64,000 bases of DNA, from NCBI RefSeq assembly GCF_001625305.1, contig NW_017804354.1:1030019-1094018 (forward strand), written 5' to 3'. Below are positions 44,682 through 54,089 of the stretch, one piece after another; the stretch's first letter is position 1, and every line of letters starts with the position of its first letter. The translations under genes were made by a program, and so were the position numbers. A model generated the notes under the pieces. It was given only the letters and a program-made list of their open reading frames with translations. It was not told where the DNA came from and searched no databases. Source of the DNA: Branchiostoma belcheri. Its lineage: Eukaryota; Chordata; Leptocardii; Amphioxiformes; Branchiostomatidae.

Positions 44682-47003
44682 ATATAACAAAACCAACGAA
44701 ATTTTAAAATTGTGACAATACTATTCAATTTGTTGTTAAGGGGAGGGATGGCATTGAGTGCAATGGGGATAGGGGTGAGTAGGTAGCGAGGTGGGGACAT
44801 GTGGGGAGATGAGATGTAATGATCTGTGTGCAAGAAAAGAATTCCATACATATGAGAAGTATTGTTGATGTTATTAGACTCATATAACAATAATGGACTT
44901 TGAGGTTGTTAAATAACCATATATATTTTCGCCTATTTAGTATCCATAAATTGCTTTAAATACATTTAATGTTTTATGTTTGGCTGTCTTACCAGTGATG
45001 GTGGCCGTAGAGATGGCAGCCATTGTGGTGGATGTGCCCGTGGCTGCATCGTGTACTGAATTGTGATAGAGCATAAGAATTGGTTAATTACCTCCATGAA
45101 ATTGGCGGTATTGTTTTGGGCCCGTCTGTGTACGTGTATGTGTGTGTGAGTGTGTGTGTGTGTGTGTGTGAATGTGTGTTTGTGTTTCCGCACCTTTTGT
45201 TTCTCATATCTCCATAACGCCTTCGTGGATTGTGTGGATATTTGGTCTGCTGGTAGGTGTTAGGGGGGCGAAGGTCAAGGTCAAATGTGGGCCTCCTGGT
45301 GGATGGCCTTGGTAGTGAAGCAGCACTTCCGGTTTAATGAGGTATCTGCCAGACAGGGTAACGGATGTATGATTGTGTCGAAGCTGCCCCGGGCTTGCGA
45401 CCTGGTTTGATTAATGTGGTTCTGTCAAAGAGTATGCAGTGGTGCTTGCTCCCTGTTTGATTAATGGCTTGTTCCTCTGGAATAGGTAGATAGGTACAGT
45501 GCTGGTGTATTAGCAGTGTGTTTGAAAGAAGACCTGTGTCATTTTGTTCTTTACTGTAGTGTACTGCGTAAGACCACTTTAATACAAGAACTTATATATT
45601 TCAAGGTAGTGTGTGATCTCCAAGTTCTTGTTAACTTTAATGTACTGAACATAAACTGTAAACAGTCCGCACCATACTGAAAGAAGACGCATGGATCACA
45701 AGTTATTGTTATTTTTGCATAAATGCGGATTCTTAAAAGTATTTATAGGGCTAGATGGAAATTGTACTACTGTACTTAGGTCAGGATCAACACGAATCAA
45801 ACCCGAAAAGGTTCCTCATGTGTTAAAAAAGTTTGTCTCTACCTGTGGCTGTTGCCATTGCGGTTACCGATGATTGAGCCACGGGCACTTCCAGAGATAG
45901 TAGAATGTCTGCAGGAAGAAAAAGTAAACATGTATATCACATAGCTTATCTATTGATATGTTTGAGATATTTCGGTAGTAGTGGTAAATGTACGACGTGT
46001 ATATAACTTAACTGGGATTTAAAACAAGTTAGCATGGAGGTATAATCCTAATGCAGGGCGTATTAATAGTACTCACCTTCTAATTCTGTTGAGTCCCAGT
46101 CAAGGACTGAAATGGATAGAGAATGTAGTTAACCATTGCAACACTGTATGTAATCTGTATGCCTCTATACCATATATTCGAATGACGCAAGGACCAGAAA
46201 TTGTGTAATTTTGTATACCACGAAGTCTTAAAATGGTAACCGTAAAGCGAAATATCAGACATTTTGTCCTAATATTTGTACGCAGGTCAGTCACATGTTT
46301 ATTGATTGTGTGGGTAGGTTGCACTTAAAAAATGGCTAAAAGCTATCTAGATTTCAAATAAAAGGTAACGTAACGTACGGTCCAGGTTGTCGAAGCCGGT
46401 GACTGAAGAAGTAAGCAAAAGCTAGTTAGTATTATAATGACAATTGTGCGCCATTAATTTGTAAGACTATTACACAATTTGGTTAAGACAAAAGAAGGGT
46501 CGGAACGGTGGTATGAAGATTATATACGTACTATCGAGGGTGTTCAAGTCCAGCTTAGGTAAGTTATTGGCATTGCCAACGATTTAGGACGCAAATGTAG
46601 AATTGATTCGAATAAGATCGGAATTTAAGATATGGCCTCCAATAGTTGGGCGTGAACAAAGTAAGAGGATATGGAAGTTACCATCCACGTCTAGGATGTC
46701 CAGGCCAGAAACTGGAAAATGGAAATAAGTAGCGTTATACTTTAAAGGGATAAGAAATCTTAGGGTATCATGATACAGAATATGAAGGGATAAGCCTTGA
46801 GTAAGAAGTACAGCAAATGTTAACCACTTACGATCAAAGCTGTTGAGCATTAAATCCCGGGCTGTAAATACAAGGGTTTTATAAATTAATAACAATCGCT
46901 TCAAAGAGGAGGAATGAACAATAGATAGAAATTATTCATTTATGGTTATTGATATAAATTGATAGGTGACTTAACATACCATCTGCATCTCCTGCTTCTG
47001 GGT
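44630..47003 (-). CDS. Microexon-array gene, eight in-phase exons (153 codons visible)
   Basis: Predicted exons are 47003-46980, 46861-46832, 46711-46682, 46402-46379, 46106-46077, 45908-45843, 45055-44993 and 44823-44630. Every exon before the last is phase 1 on both sides, flanked by AG and GT, and the set translates without a stop to TAG at 44630. The 24-30 nt exons encode PEAGDAD, RDLMLNSFD, SGLDILDVD, TGFDNLD and LDWDSTELE, all acidic with recurring Asp/Leu. Next comes a Thr/Ala-rich part (AQSSVTAMATAT, then TGTSTTMAAISTATIT). The last exon is hydrophobic (IVTILKFRWFCYIYLF), possibly a membrane segment. No family recognised; the start exon is missing. The consistent phase argues against chance. 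Confidence 0.55.
45125..45182 (+). repeat. GT microsatellite
   Basis: About 55 bases are dominated by GT repeats, with the core GTGTGTGTGTGTGTGTGTG. It lies in an intron of the microexon gene. Confidence 0.9.
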
Positions 47004-47154
47004 CTGTTAAAAGGGAAAAGGACGATGTTAATTATTTATTGGGTCGTTGTCACCGCTTTTGTACTTCATGGTGTAGTTCATAATGTGGTTGATAAAATAG
47101 GGGATCAGGCGTAAGCACTGCTTACATGTGATGTGCGTTAAATTCAAGAACCAT
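46077..47154 (-). repeat. Tandem array of about 150-bp exon-intron units
   Basis: The exon-like segments have donor-side edges at 47126, 46980, 46832, 46682, 46532, 46379, 46219 (degenerate) and 46077. Successive spacings are 146, 148, 150, 150, 153, 160 and 142. Each holds a 22-30 nt exon flanked by AG and GT. Members at 47126 (29 nt), 46532 (22 nt) and 46219 are off-phase or decayed. Intron sequences have diverged, so the array is old. Confidence 0.6.
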
Positions 47155-48129
47155 CTTGTTTACGTTCTACAATGAATTGCAGTGTAGTTACAACACATTT
47201 CTGAAAGTATATTGCAAGTCAATATGAGGTCACGGTGGTGTGCCAGGCTCAGCGGTGTGCTCACGTTTGGAACTTAGTCTTGTTGCAGTGTTCGCAAGAG
47301 ATGTTTCTATGTTGAAATATGAAGACACGGCTGGCTATGTTTGTTTTAGTTACTGCGACTTATATAATGCTCTCTTGAACTTTCTAGCAGAAAAACCACA
47401 CCATGTGCAGACGTAAATCATGCACATCTCTACAACATGTCACACCGTTGCAGGTCACTGCTCTGTTGGCATTTCGCTATTAAGGTGACGCTGTGGTCTC
47501 GTGGGGTGGTGCGGGGAGGGTATAGGAGTCGGTGACTTCTCAACCCCATAGCGTCGTAAGATTTCGTTCAAATTCAATGAAATTCACACACAAGAATCAA
47601 AAATATATGTGGATCCCATAAACAAAATGTTTTGCAGGAGAAAATGAGACAATTTAGCAAATTTGTACCTCAAAAATCAACTTCCTGTTTGTGGGGTCCC
47701 AATCCGTTTGTGGCAAGTTTAGTCCATAAAGCTCTCCAAATATCACTAAAACTTTAGTCTCAAGTCATTACTAACACTACAAGCCATGTCCCCCACACGG
47801 CGACCTCCTAGTTCTGCCGCAAAATACTAGTCTGAATACCTGTCATTGATCAAAATAGATAAAACGGTCCAAGCTCAACAAGGAAATCAGTTTGGTTATG
47901 GAAACTGTACATTGATCATCCTCATTCACAGGTGTGTCTGAGATAAGGAAAAGTAATGTTTGGAAAAAGTACAAATGTAGACCGTAATTAAGACCATTTT
48001 TCTACAGAATTCATTCATTCAGGGAGTAAATATTTTAAATGTAACAAGAAATCAAATACCTTGTACTCGAACACAAGCTGACCATCATGGCCTTTGGTGA
48101 ACTTAAAAGGATGCAGGCAGCAATGCTAT

Positions 48130-48825
48130 TCAAGGTCGTTGCTCACATCTCCAAGGAATGCCTTTATGTCCAGCATGGCCTCCAATTCCCAGGACTGCGT
48201 GATCCGAGTCGAAGTCCACTTTGGATACATGGGATAAAGTCAACCAATGTTTGTTTTTTTTTGCCCGTGACCAAGCTGTCAGGAAATTGATTAATGCGTC
48301 TAACGCTGGTGGTAAACAGCGACTAGCATTTTGACGTTTGTATTTTGATACAAAAACCTGCATTTGTTGTTGCAAGTCTGCGCATGTTAGCTTACACCCA
48401 AATTTCCTGCATAACTGTGGTTCTAAACTTGCTAACTCCTCACATAGTTCTTCAGGTTCAATTGGCATGTTCGACATCTCTTGGCGACTTCTGTCAACTG
48501 TATCCTTGTGGATGAAGATGAACTCTCGCTTTGAAACATATTTACCTTCACTACTTTTTACAACTTTAGGCTCAACTATTAGCCTCTTCTTGCAATAGAT
48601 AAACATGTCATCAGCATGGCAGATCTTCACTCTTCCATTGATGACAGCTTGGTAGCAGCTTCCCTTTACTACAGCTCCCAAGCCGTCACACTGACTTTCC
48701 ATGGCTCGTTTCATGGAAATTTCGGGTAATGCTTGGCTGCTTTCGGAGTGACATGTCGTAGAAGGCCTTTTGTGCCTAGGGGTGTGGGGGTGGGGTGTGG
48801 ATGGGGTTAAAGTGGTAGGAAGATA
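48130..48825 (-). CDS. Unknown conserved module (CEELASLEPQLCRKFGCKLT)
   Basis: The frame opens after ACTTAG at 48826. It begins with a Pro/Ser/Thr-rich stretch (TPSTPHPHTPRHKRPST), then the ATG-containing SMKRAMESQCDGLG. Then follow VINGRVKICHADDMFIYCKK and REFIFIHKDTVDRSRQEM, and the block CEELASLEPQLCRKFGCKLT to LPPALDALINFLTAWSRA. The final block is repeated at 43941-44228. Similarity between copies ends at SRA, so the last 45 residues here are probably not part of the original protein. I do not recognise the fold. It is the next gene on the same strand after the RAG1-N-like sequence. Confidence 0.5.
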   Translation of the reverse strand, partial: YLPTTLTPSTPHPHTPRHKRPSTTCHSESSQALPEISMKRAMESQCDGLGAVVKGSCYQAVINGRVKICHADDMFIYCKKRLIVEPKVVKSSEGKYVSKREFIFIHKDTVDRSRQEMSNMPIEPEELCEELASLEPQLCRKFGCKLTCADLQQQMQVFVSKYKRQNASRCLPPALDALINFLTAWSRAKKNKHWLTLSHVSKVDFDSDHAVLGIGGHAGHKGIPWRCEQRP

Positions 48826-48926
48826 CTAAGTAACTTTACAAGGATATTAGAAGGACAGTCTTTGCAGCCACATGTGAAACTGCTCATATTCGATGTGCGG
48901 CGAGTGTAGTCCGAGACTCAATACTG

Positions 48927-49031
48927 CTATCCTGTAAGCTCTCGCACCATGAACAGTAGGGCGACGAAACTCACCAGAGCCAAGAGTCCTGACAGCGCCA
49001 GGACGATCCCATTGGTCCGCCGGTTTTTCAT
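48927..49031 (-). CDS. Mini-ORF with a membrane anchor (34 aa)
   Basis: The ORF starts MKNRRTNG and continues into about 22 uninterrupted hydrophobic residues (IVLALSGLLALVSFVALLFM), then VRELTG and a stop. The basic start followed by a hydrophobic helix is the pattern of a type II signal anchor. A donor-like GTGAGT within the hydrophobic stretch and the short length suggest it may be the first exon of a longer membrane protein, or chance. Confidence 0.3.
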   Translation of the reverse strand: MKNRRTNGIVLALSGLLALVSFVALLFMVRELTG

Positions 49032-49229
49032 GGCGACCTACAGAACTACCCAGCTCTGTACCAGCACCTTCTGTCTTTGAGCTGCATTCAAGATGGTGCT
49101 TTAGTTGTTCCAACCTTAATCGAGTTTAACAGTTTTTGCAGCTGAATGTTAACTGGGTGTAATGGGACCCCCAGCTTCTCTGTATAGGGTTGAGGTCAGT
49201 GTGTGTTACCTGTGTTCTACAGGAGGTAG

Positions 49230-50077
49230 CTATTTAGCTATTTTAAATGATTTATGTATGCACTCAAAACAGAAAAATGAGAACAGTGCTGGGTTTCCAC
49301 AGGTAGGTACAAGAAGGACTGGCAGATGGCACATATATATACATCAAGATTGCATATTGGCTCAAACCTGGCCTCATCAAGTGGCAGGTCATACGTTATC
49401 GAGTCAAGCAATTTTGCAAATGTCTGTTCGGTCAGGTTTTCATCACTTGTACTCTGTTCCTGTTCAACCTTTGCCAACTTGTCATCGGTCTGCAGCCTTG
49501 GCCTACCAGCCTTGGATTTTTTTAATTGTCTCCCTCCTTTGGCGATAGACAAAACCTTTTCACAATGGATACATGGCCTGCCAAATGAGTGTTTATACCA
49601 AGACAAATTGTACAAACCTTGGGTGGTTTGTACAGCGAATGCGTCCACTTCAACCGCCCTTAGTCTTCCTGCATTCGTGAGGGGATAGGGCACTTTGTTT
49701 TGATGTGCAAAACAAAGCACCCAAAGCAGGAACTTGTTCTACACCTCAGCTGACTGGTGTTTGCCGTGTACCTCCATCTAAAGCATGGAACAAAACATTG
49801 ATACATCATCATGATCACACCCTGTCAAGTTTAATAGATGAATTCCTAGCTGTTAAGAGTTTAATCATTTCACACATCAGTCACCTTTTCCTTGTTTCAA
49901 ATTTATCTTTATGCAATTAGCAAGTCAGGCATCAGCATTCACATGTTTTGACAACTGTGTTTTTTGACTCAGAGACATAATATTTCTACATACCTGCACA
50001 TTGTCCCATGTCAGTGAGTAGCCCTGTCCCAGGTCAGTGACATCCTCAAACTGCAACCTTCTACGCACTCCCCTGTT
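49230..50077 (-). pseudogene. RAG1 N-terminus-like RING protein, broken
   Basis: Exon 50077-49994 reads NRGVRRRLQFEDVTDLGQGY, then SLTWDNVQ. It joins in phase 0 to the exon from 49771, which reads VHGKHQSAEV, an in-frame TAG, then NKFLLWVLCFAHQNKVPYPL. Next come RPCIHCEKVLSIAKGG and SKAGRPR, then RFEPICNLDVYICAICQSFL and PVETQHCSH. This is the zinc-binding and RING region related to the vertebrate RAG1 N-terminus, known from lancelet, sea urchin and mollusc sequences. The RING lacks one T in a T-run after CSH; the +1 frame supplies the expected FFC..C. A stop and a frameshift mark a pseudogene. The catalytic core of RAG1 is absent. Confidence 0.7.
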
Positions 50078-50310
50078 CTGAAATGTTTTATTATAATATA
50101 ATTATATACAGTCTAATATTAGCAATGATGATATAGCATGAATCAAAGTTTAGGAGATGCGCGTCATCACTAGGTGGTATGTAAAATCGAAATAGAAGGA
50201 TACATACATATATACAAGAGGTTTATATATGACCGGGAGTCATCCAAGGGTTATCCTTCGGTCTAACTAGTATAAATGCACACTTGAGTTTTCAGTTTAC
50301 ATGGATAAGC

Positions 50311-51602
50311 CTACATAACTGCACATTTGTTGTCCAGTTCTTGTTTGTATTTAGTAAACTCATCAGACTCCCAAGGATTGGCCCTTTGCCTTAAGAAATT
50401 CCCTTCATTGTCATCTGTGTCGGACTCATCTGTCGACATACAGTCTGCCACAAGCACTCGCTGCAGTCGCTCTTTCAGCTTTGTTTTGTGCGGCTGCTTT
50501 GCCCTTTGTGTGCCCTCTTGTGACGATTCAGCTTCTGATAATACCCCCCCCCCAAAAAAAAAACAACATATTTTTGTGATATTAACAACAGAAGGTGTGG
50601 CTTTTTCTGCAAAGAAGGTTTCACATGCATGTAAACATCATCACCTCTAGAAAGAACTCTGTCAACGATGGCTGCCATTATGTCTTCATCTAGAGCAGCA
50701 TGGCGCCCTTTCCCCCTGTAACTGGATGGTGCCAGTACTTCTTTGGTAAAATACACGTCCATCAGTTTTCTCAGAAAGCAGGACGGTTTGCCACCCCCAG
50801 TCAGTTCTGCATTAAGCAGCTGGCTGGGGAAGATCATTACTCCCAGGTTGGGACTACCCAGTGGAATAGGTGACTGCACAGAACTCTGCAAAATGGAAGG
50901 GAAAGGAAGCTTTTTAATCCTCTTCGTCATTTGCAGTTTGGTCGTGACCCAATTAGGAATGAAATTTACTTATGTATTTAAACTTTGTCACAAGGACAGG
51001 ACAGGGGGAACAGGCTGAGACGCCTTTACACGCCCCCTGTCCAGAATATTAGTCATACAATGAATTTAGACATTAAATAGCCACTCTTTAGCATAACGAA
51101 AACAGAATAATTACCAAAGGGGTCTGTAGGGGGTACTTGTTCTGTACACCCTCACCAGCTGTAAGACTTGAAATGGGGGCACACCGTCACTGGGCAGTTG
51201 TGAAATGAAGCGATTAGTGTCATTAGAATTAGACCTGATGGTAGGGGTGGATGTCAGTGGTGGCATGAAATTGATAGACTGCAGGGGTGACAAAAGTACT
51301 CGGCTCCTGTTAGTAATGTGTTGAGCAGTGTGTTGAGTTTGTGGTGACATGCGTGAATTCTGAAGGTGGAAGAATGGGCGAGATGGAACATATGGTGGTA
51401 ACAATGAAGCGTTAGAATGATTAGTGATACTAACAGTAGTAGTATGGTTGCGGTGATTAATGATAATAGTAGTATGGTAGTGGGTGTGATCATTGGCCAG
51501 ATGTTCAGGTTCCTGTGGCAGCACAGCAGTTATATCTTCCTCTGGCATTTCTTTAATTTCTAATTTCTCCTGGCAGGTAAACATCCTCCTACTGTTCAAC
51601 AT
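50311..51602 (-). CDS. BEN-domain protein, three exons, complete (316 aa)
   Basis: Exons 51602-51115, 50883-50645 and 50534-50311 join in phase (2, then 1) and total 951 nt from ATG to TAG. Exon 1 is His/Thr/Asn-rich and probably disordered. Exon 2 encodes a BEN domain, about residues 170-240: GVMIFPSQLLNAELTGGGKP, CFLRKLMDVYFTKEVLAPSS and KGRHAALDEDIMAAIVDRVL. Exon 3 is basic then acidic (KTKLKERLQRVLVAD, STDESDTDDNEGN). BEN domains bind DNA and chromatin partners, so a nuclear role is inferred. Exon 3 has no ATG and was found by phase. An alternative donor before the stop (GTTATG, phase 0) could link it to the RAG1-N-like exon at 50077. Confidence 0.75.
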
Positions 51603-52130
51603 AAGTCCTTGACGAAATCCAATTCCTATTGTTAACTTTTTTGGGTATTAAGACTGTAACAACGCCGTAACGGAAGTCTTCATGATTCTGTAACCCAACG
51701 TAGCTTACTTGTCGCTTTCTATAGAAGGTACAAGTTAAGGCAGCCATTGTCACCTCACCTCAAATGTATTCTACTCTAAGGAACGATTAATCTTTCTCCA
51801 TGATGCAAAGAATTTCAAAGGGATGCTGTGTCGACAAACAGCCCCGAACACACCTGTCATATCAAGCTTTTCTTACCTGGACCCTGATCTCTGTCCTAAA
51901 CAAAGCAAAAATCAGATGCTTTGGAAAGCTCCCTAGTTAGCATTATTAGTATATGAGTGAATGACCGGGGCACGAGAGATGCGACGCACTGATGCCAGAT
52001 GCGGCTGGTGCCCGATGGGCAGGTTAGGTTACGCCTGCTGCCAATTAGACGGTATTCGCCGAATACCACAACACTCATACACTGTACCAGGGCTGCCCTC
52101 AACAAAACCATCTACCTTCATCCCACAAAC

Positions 52131-52295
52131 CTGCACTGTTGATCGCGGATCGAGAGTATATTCGTCCTGTACACTAGGCTCAGAGTCGGAGTTAGACGAA
52201 AGTTCGTACGAGTCAGACCAAGAAAGTTCGCAAGTGTCGTCCTCCAGTTGGTCGGTCTCATCTCTCAACTCGGAAACGAAAGATTCGGCACATGT
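52131..52295 (-). CDS. Acidic exon, product unknown
   Basis: An acceptor (AGCAGCAG) and a donor (GTTTGTGG) bound a 165-nt phase-0 exon. It reads FVSELRDETDQLEDDTCELS, then DSYELSSNSDSEPSVQDEYT. It is strongly acidic with many serines. It could belong to the BEN gene's 5' side or to another gene, but phases did not connect it to the BEN exon 1. Confidence 0.35.
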
Positions 52296-52447
52296 CTGCT
52301 GCTAGGCTAGTCTGTCATGACCCTGACATGCCTTAGCTTGCTAGACTTCTGTGGTGCAATTAAGTTATCTACCCCTGGCTGTAGATGGTTGATAATCATG
52401 GTCAGTCTGCCGGAACGCCAGGTTGGTCGTCGAACAAACCATGTGTT

Positions 52448-52504
52448 GTCGTGGTCCTCATCCGTTTCTTCATGTCCGCTGAAAAAACGGATGAGGACCA
52501 CGAC
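52448..52504. repeat. Perfect 20-nt inverted repeat
   Basis: GTCGTGGTCCTCATCCGTTT at 52448-52467 pairs exactly with 52485-52504 across a 17-nt loop. No adjacent T-run or gene end was seen to make it a terminator-like element. Confidence 0.9.
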
Positions 52505-52874
52505 AGAGCATTGTCATATTAATCAGTTACCCTTTCCTAACATGGACTTCAGGCGGGCCTTCCTCTCAGACGCTAGCCTGGATACATGGGAGGATGGTCC
52601 TCAGTTGTGACCGAAAAGACTGTCGATATGGGCCTCACCCACACTTCCAATATCCTTGAAGTCTTCTGCCATCTCAGTAGGGAAAAGCCTAACGACCTCT
52701 CACCCTAAACGATAACTGCTAATCTACGCTTGGATTTCGCACCATATATACAAGTTACCAGAGCGCGGGCAGGGTCGCGATGCCCTTAACTATTGCAGCC
52801 TTATGCTTTTTAGCATCCATGTTGTAAATAGATATCCATCAGATGTTTATAAATGTACATGATTATACTAACTT

Positions 52875-53253
52875 TCAGATTTGCCTCCGCTGTGTTTTTG
52901 TTGGCATAATTACCTCCAGCTCGACAACCTCCCAATATGCGTCCAGGTCGTTCAGGGTCACGGTTTCCCTGACAGGAGGCTCTTGTCCATCCAAGATGCT
53001 GCTGCTGTCCCCCTGCTGATTGGCCGTGTGGCATTCCAGTGACGGCTTAAGCCCACTGTTTCCTAATTCGGCCGTATGTCGATTCTCTTTCCAGTTTTTT
53101 ACAGTGGTTCCCGACATCCAGATGCTCTTCCAGCTCACCGGGAGACTGGAATGAAGACACACATCCTGCCTCGGTGTGATGGAATAGCCACAGTCCTGCA
53201 AGATCACAGGTTATACGTAATATGGTTACAAGTATGGAACATGGGTATTGCAC
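52875..53253 (-). pseudogene. Second copy of the C2H2 part of the transposase-like family
   Basis: One frame reads EAGCVSSFQSPGELEEHLDV, then GNHCKKLERESTYGRIRKQW, closely matching the zinc-finger and KLERES segment at 12130-12260. The first zinc-binding Cys is replaced (FHHTEAGC). A stop follows KQWA. A different frame then carries PPVRETVTLNDLDAYW, resembling the family's next conserved stretch. The RNase-H-like half is not present. Confidence 0.6.
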
Positions 53254-53267
53254 ATAAGCTTCCAGTT

Positions 53268-53293
53268 TATCATATATATATATATATATATAT
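53268..53293. repeat. TA microsatellite
   Basis: About thirteen TA repeats are uninterrupted. Confidence 0.95.
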
Positions 53294-53813
53294 GGCCTCC
53301 GTCGGTCAATACTGACCGTGGTAAATCCTACTTAACATCTATCTACAGTATCTACTATGACTAAACAGTCATATATAACCAACAAAAGAAATTGGTTGGC
53401 CTGATCAGCTACCTTTGGAATTGTGATTGGTGCCAATTCCTTGGTCCACATATCAAAGAATGAGGAGTGGCCAAGTTGGCGAAGCTTTCTCCTCTCCTGG
53501 TCTTAATTGTACATTTAATACACATCACTTTTTGTAAGGCAATGCGGAAGGTGGGTGATGAGTCTATGGGTACTTGTCTTCCCCAGTCTTCTTAGCAGTG
53601 GTCTCAAGGCAGACTTTGGCGTTGAGGTACTGTTGACCTGGTTAGGTGTTTCCTATTCGCTGGTCCGGTGTGAAAAGCCTTTTTTTTTTTTGTGTGGTTG
53701 TTCAGCTGTCTGAAGTAGCTAGTCAACAGGAACAATTCACAGATGTCAGAAATTCATGAGTACAATGGACATATACTGAGCCAAACTGTAATAAATGTAC
53801 AATGTCATGTATG

Positions 53814-53961
53814 TATAATATATATAGATATAGATAGGTAGATAGCTAGATAGATGTAGTAGATAAATGGTTCGTTCAACTAGTATATATGTATGTATAT
53901 ATGTATGTATATATGTATGTATGTATATATATATATATATATGTGTATGTATATGTATATA

Positions 53962-53995
<34 letters not shown>

Positions 53996-54075
53996 CTATA
54001 CATATATATATTATATACATATATATATTATATACACTAGTGTAACAAACCATTTATCAAACCATTTATATATAT
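53814..54075. repeat. Complex TA/GTAT/TAGA microsatellite
   Basis: Interleaved TAGATAGA, TATGTATG and TATATA runs cover roughly 260 bases. The overlapping frames of Tyr/Ile repeats are artefacts. Confidence 0.92.
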
Positions 54076-54089
54076 ACATACTAGTGTAA

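Noticed and set aside
53746-54089. Tyr/Ile-rich frames
   Set aside because: They come from the TA/GTAT microsatellite.
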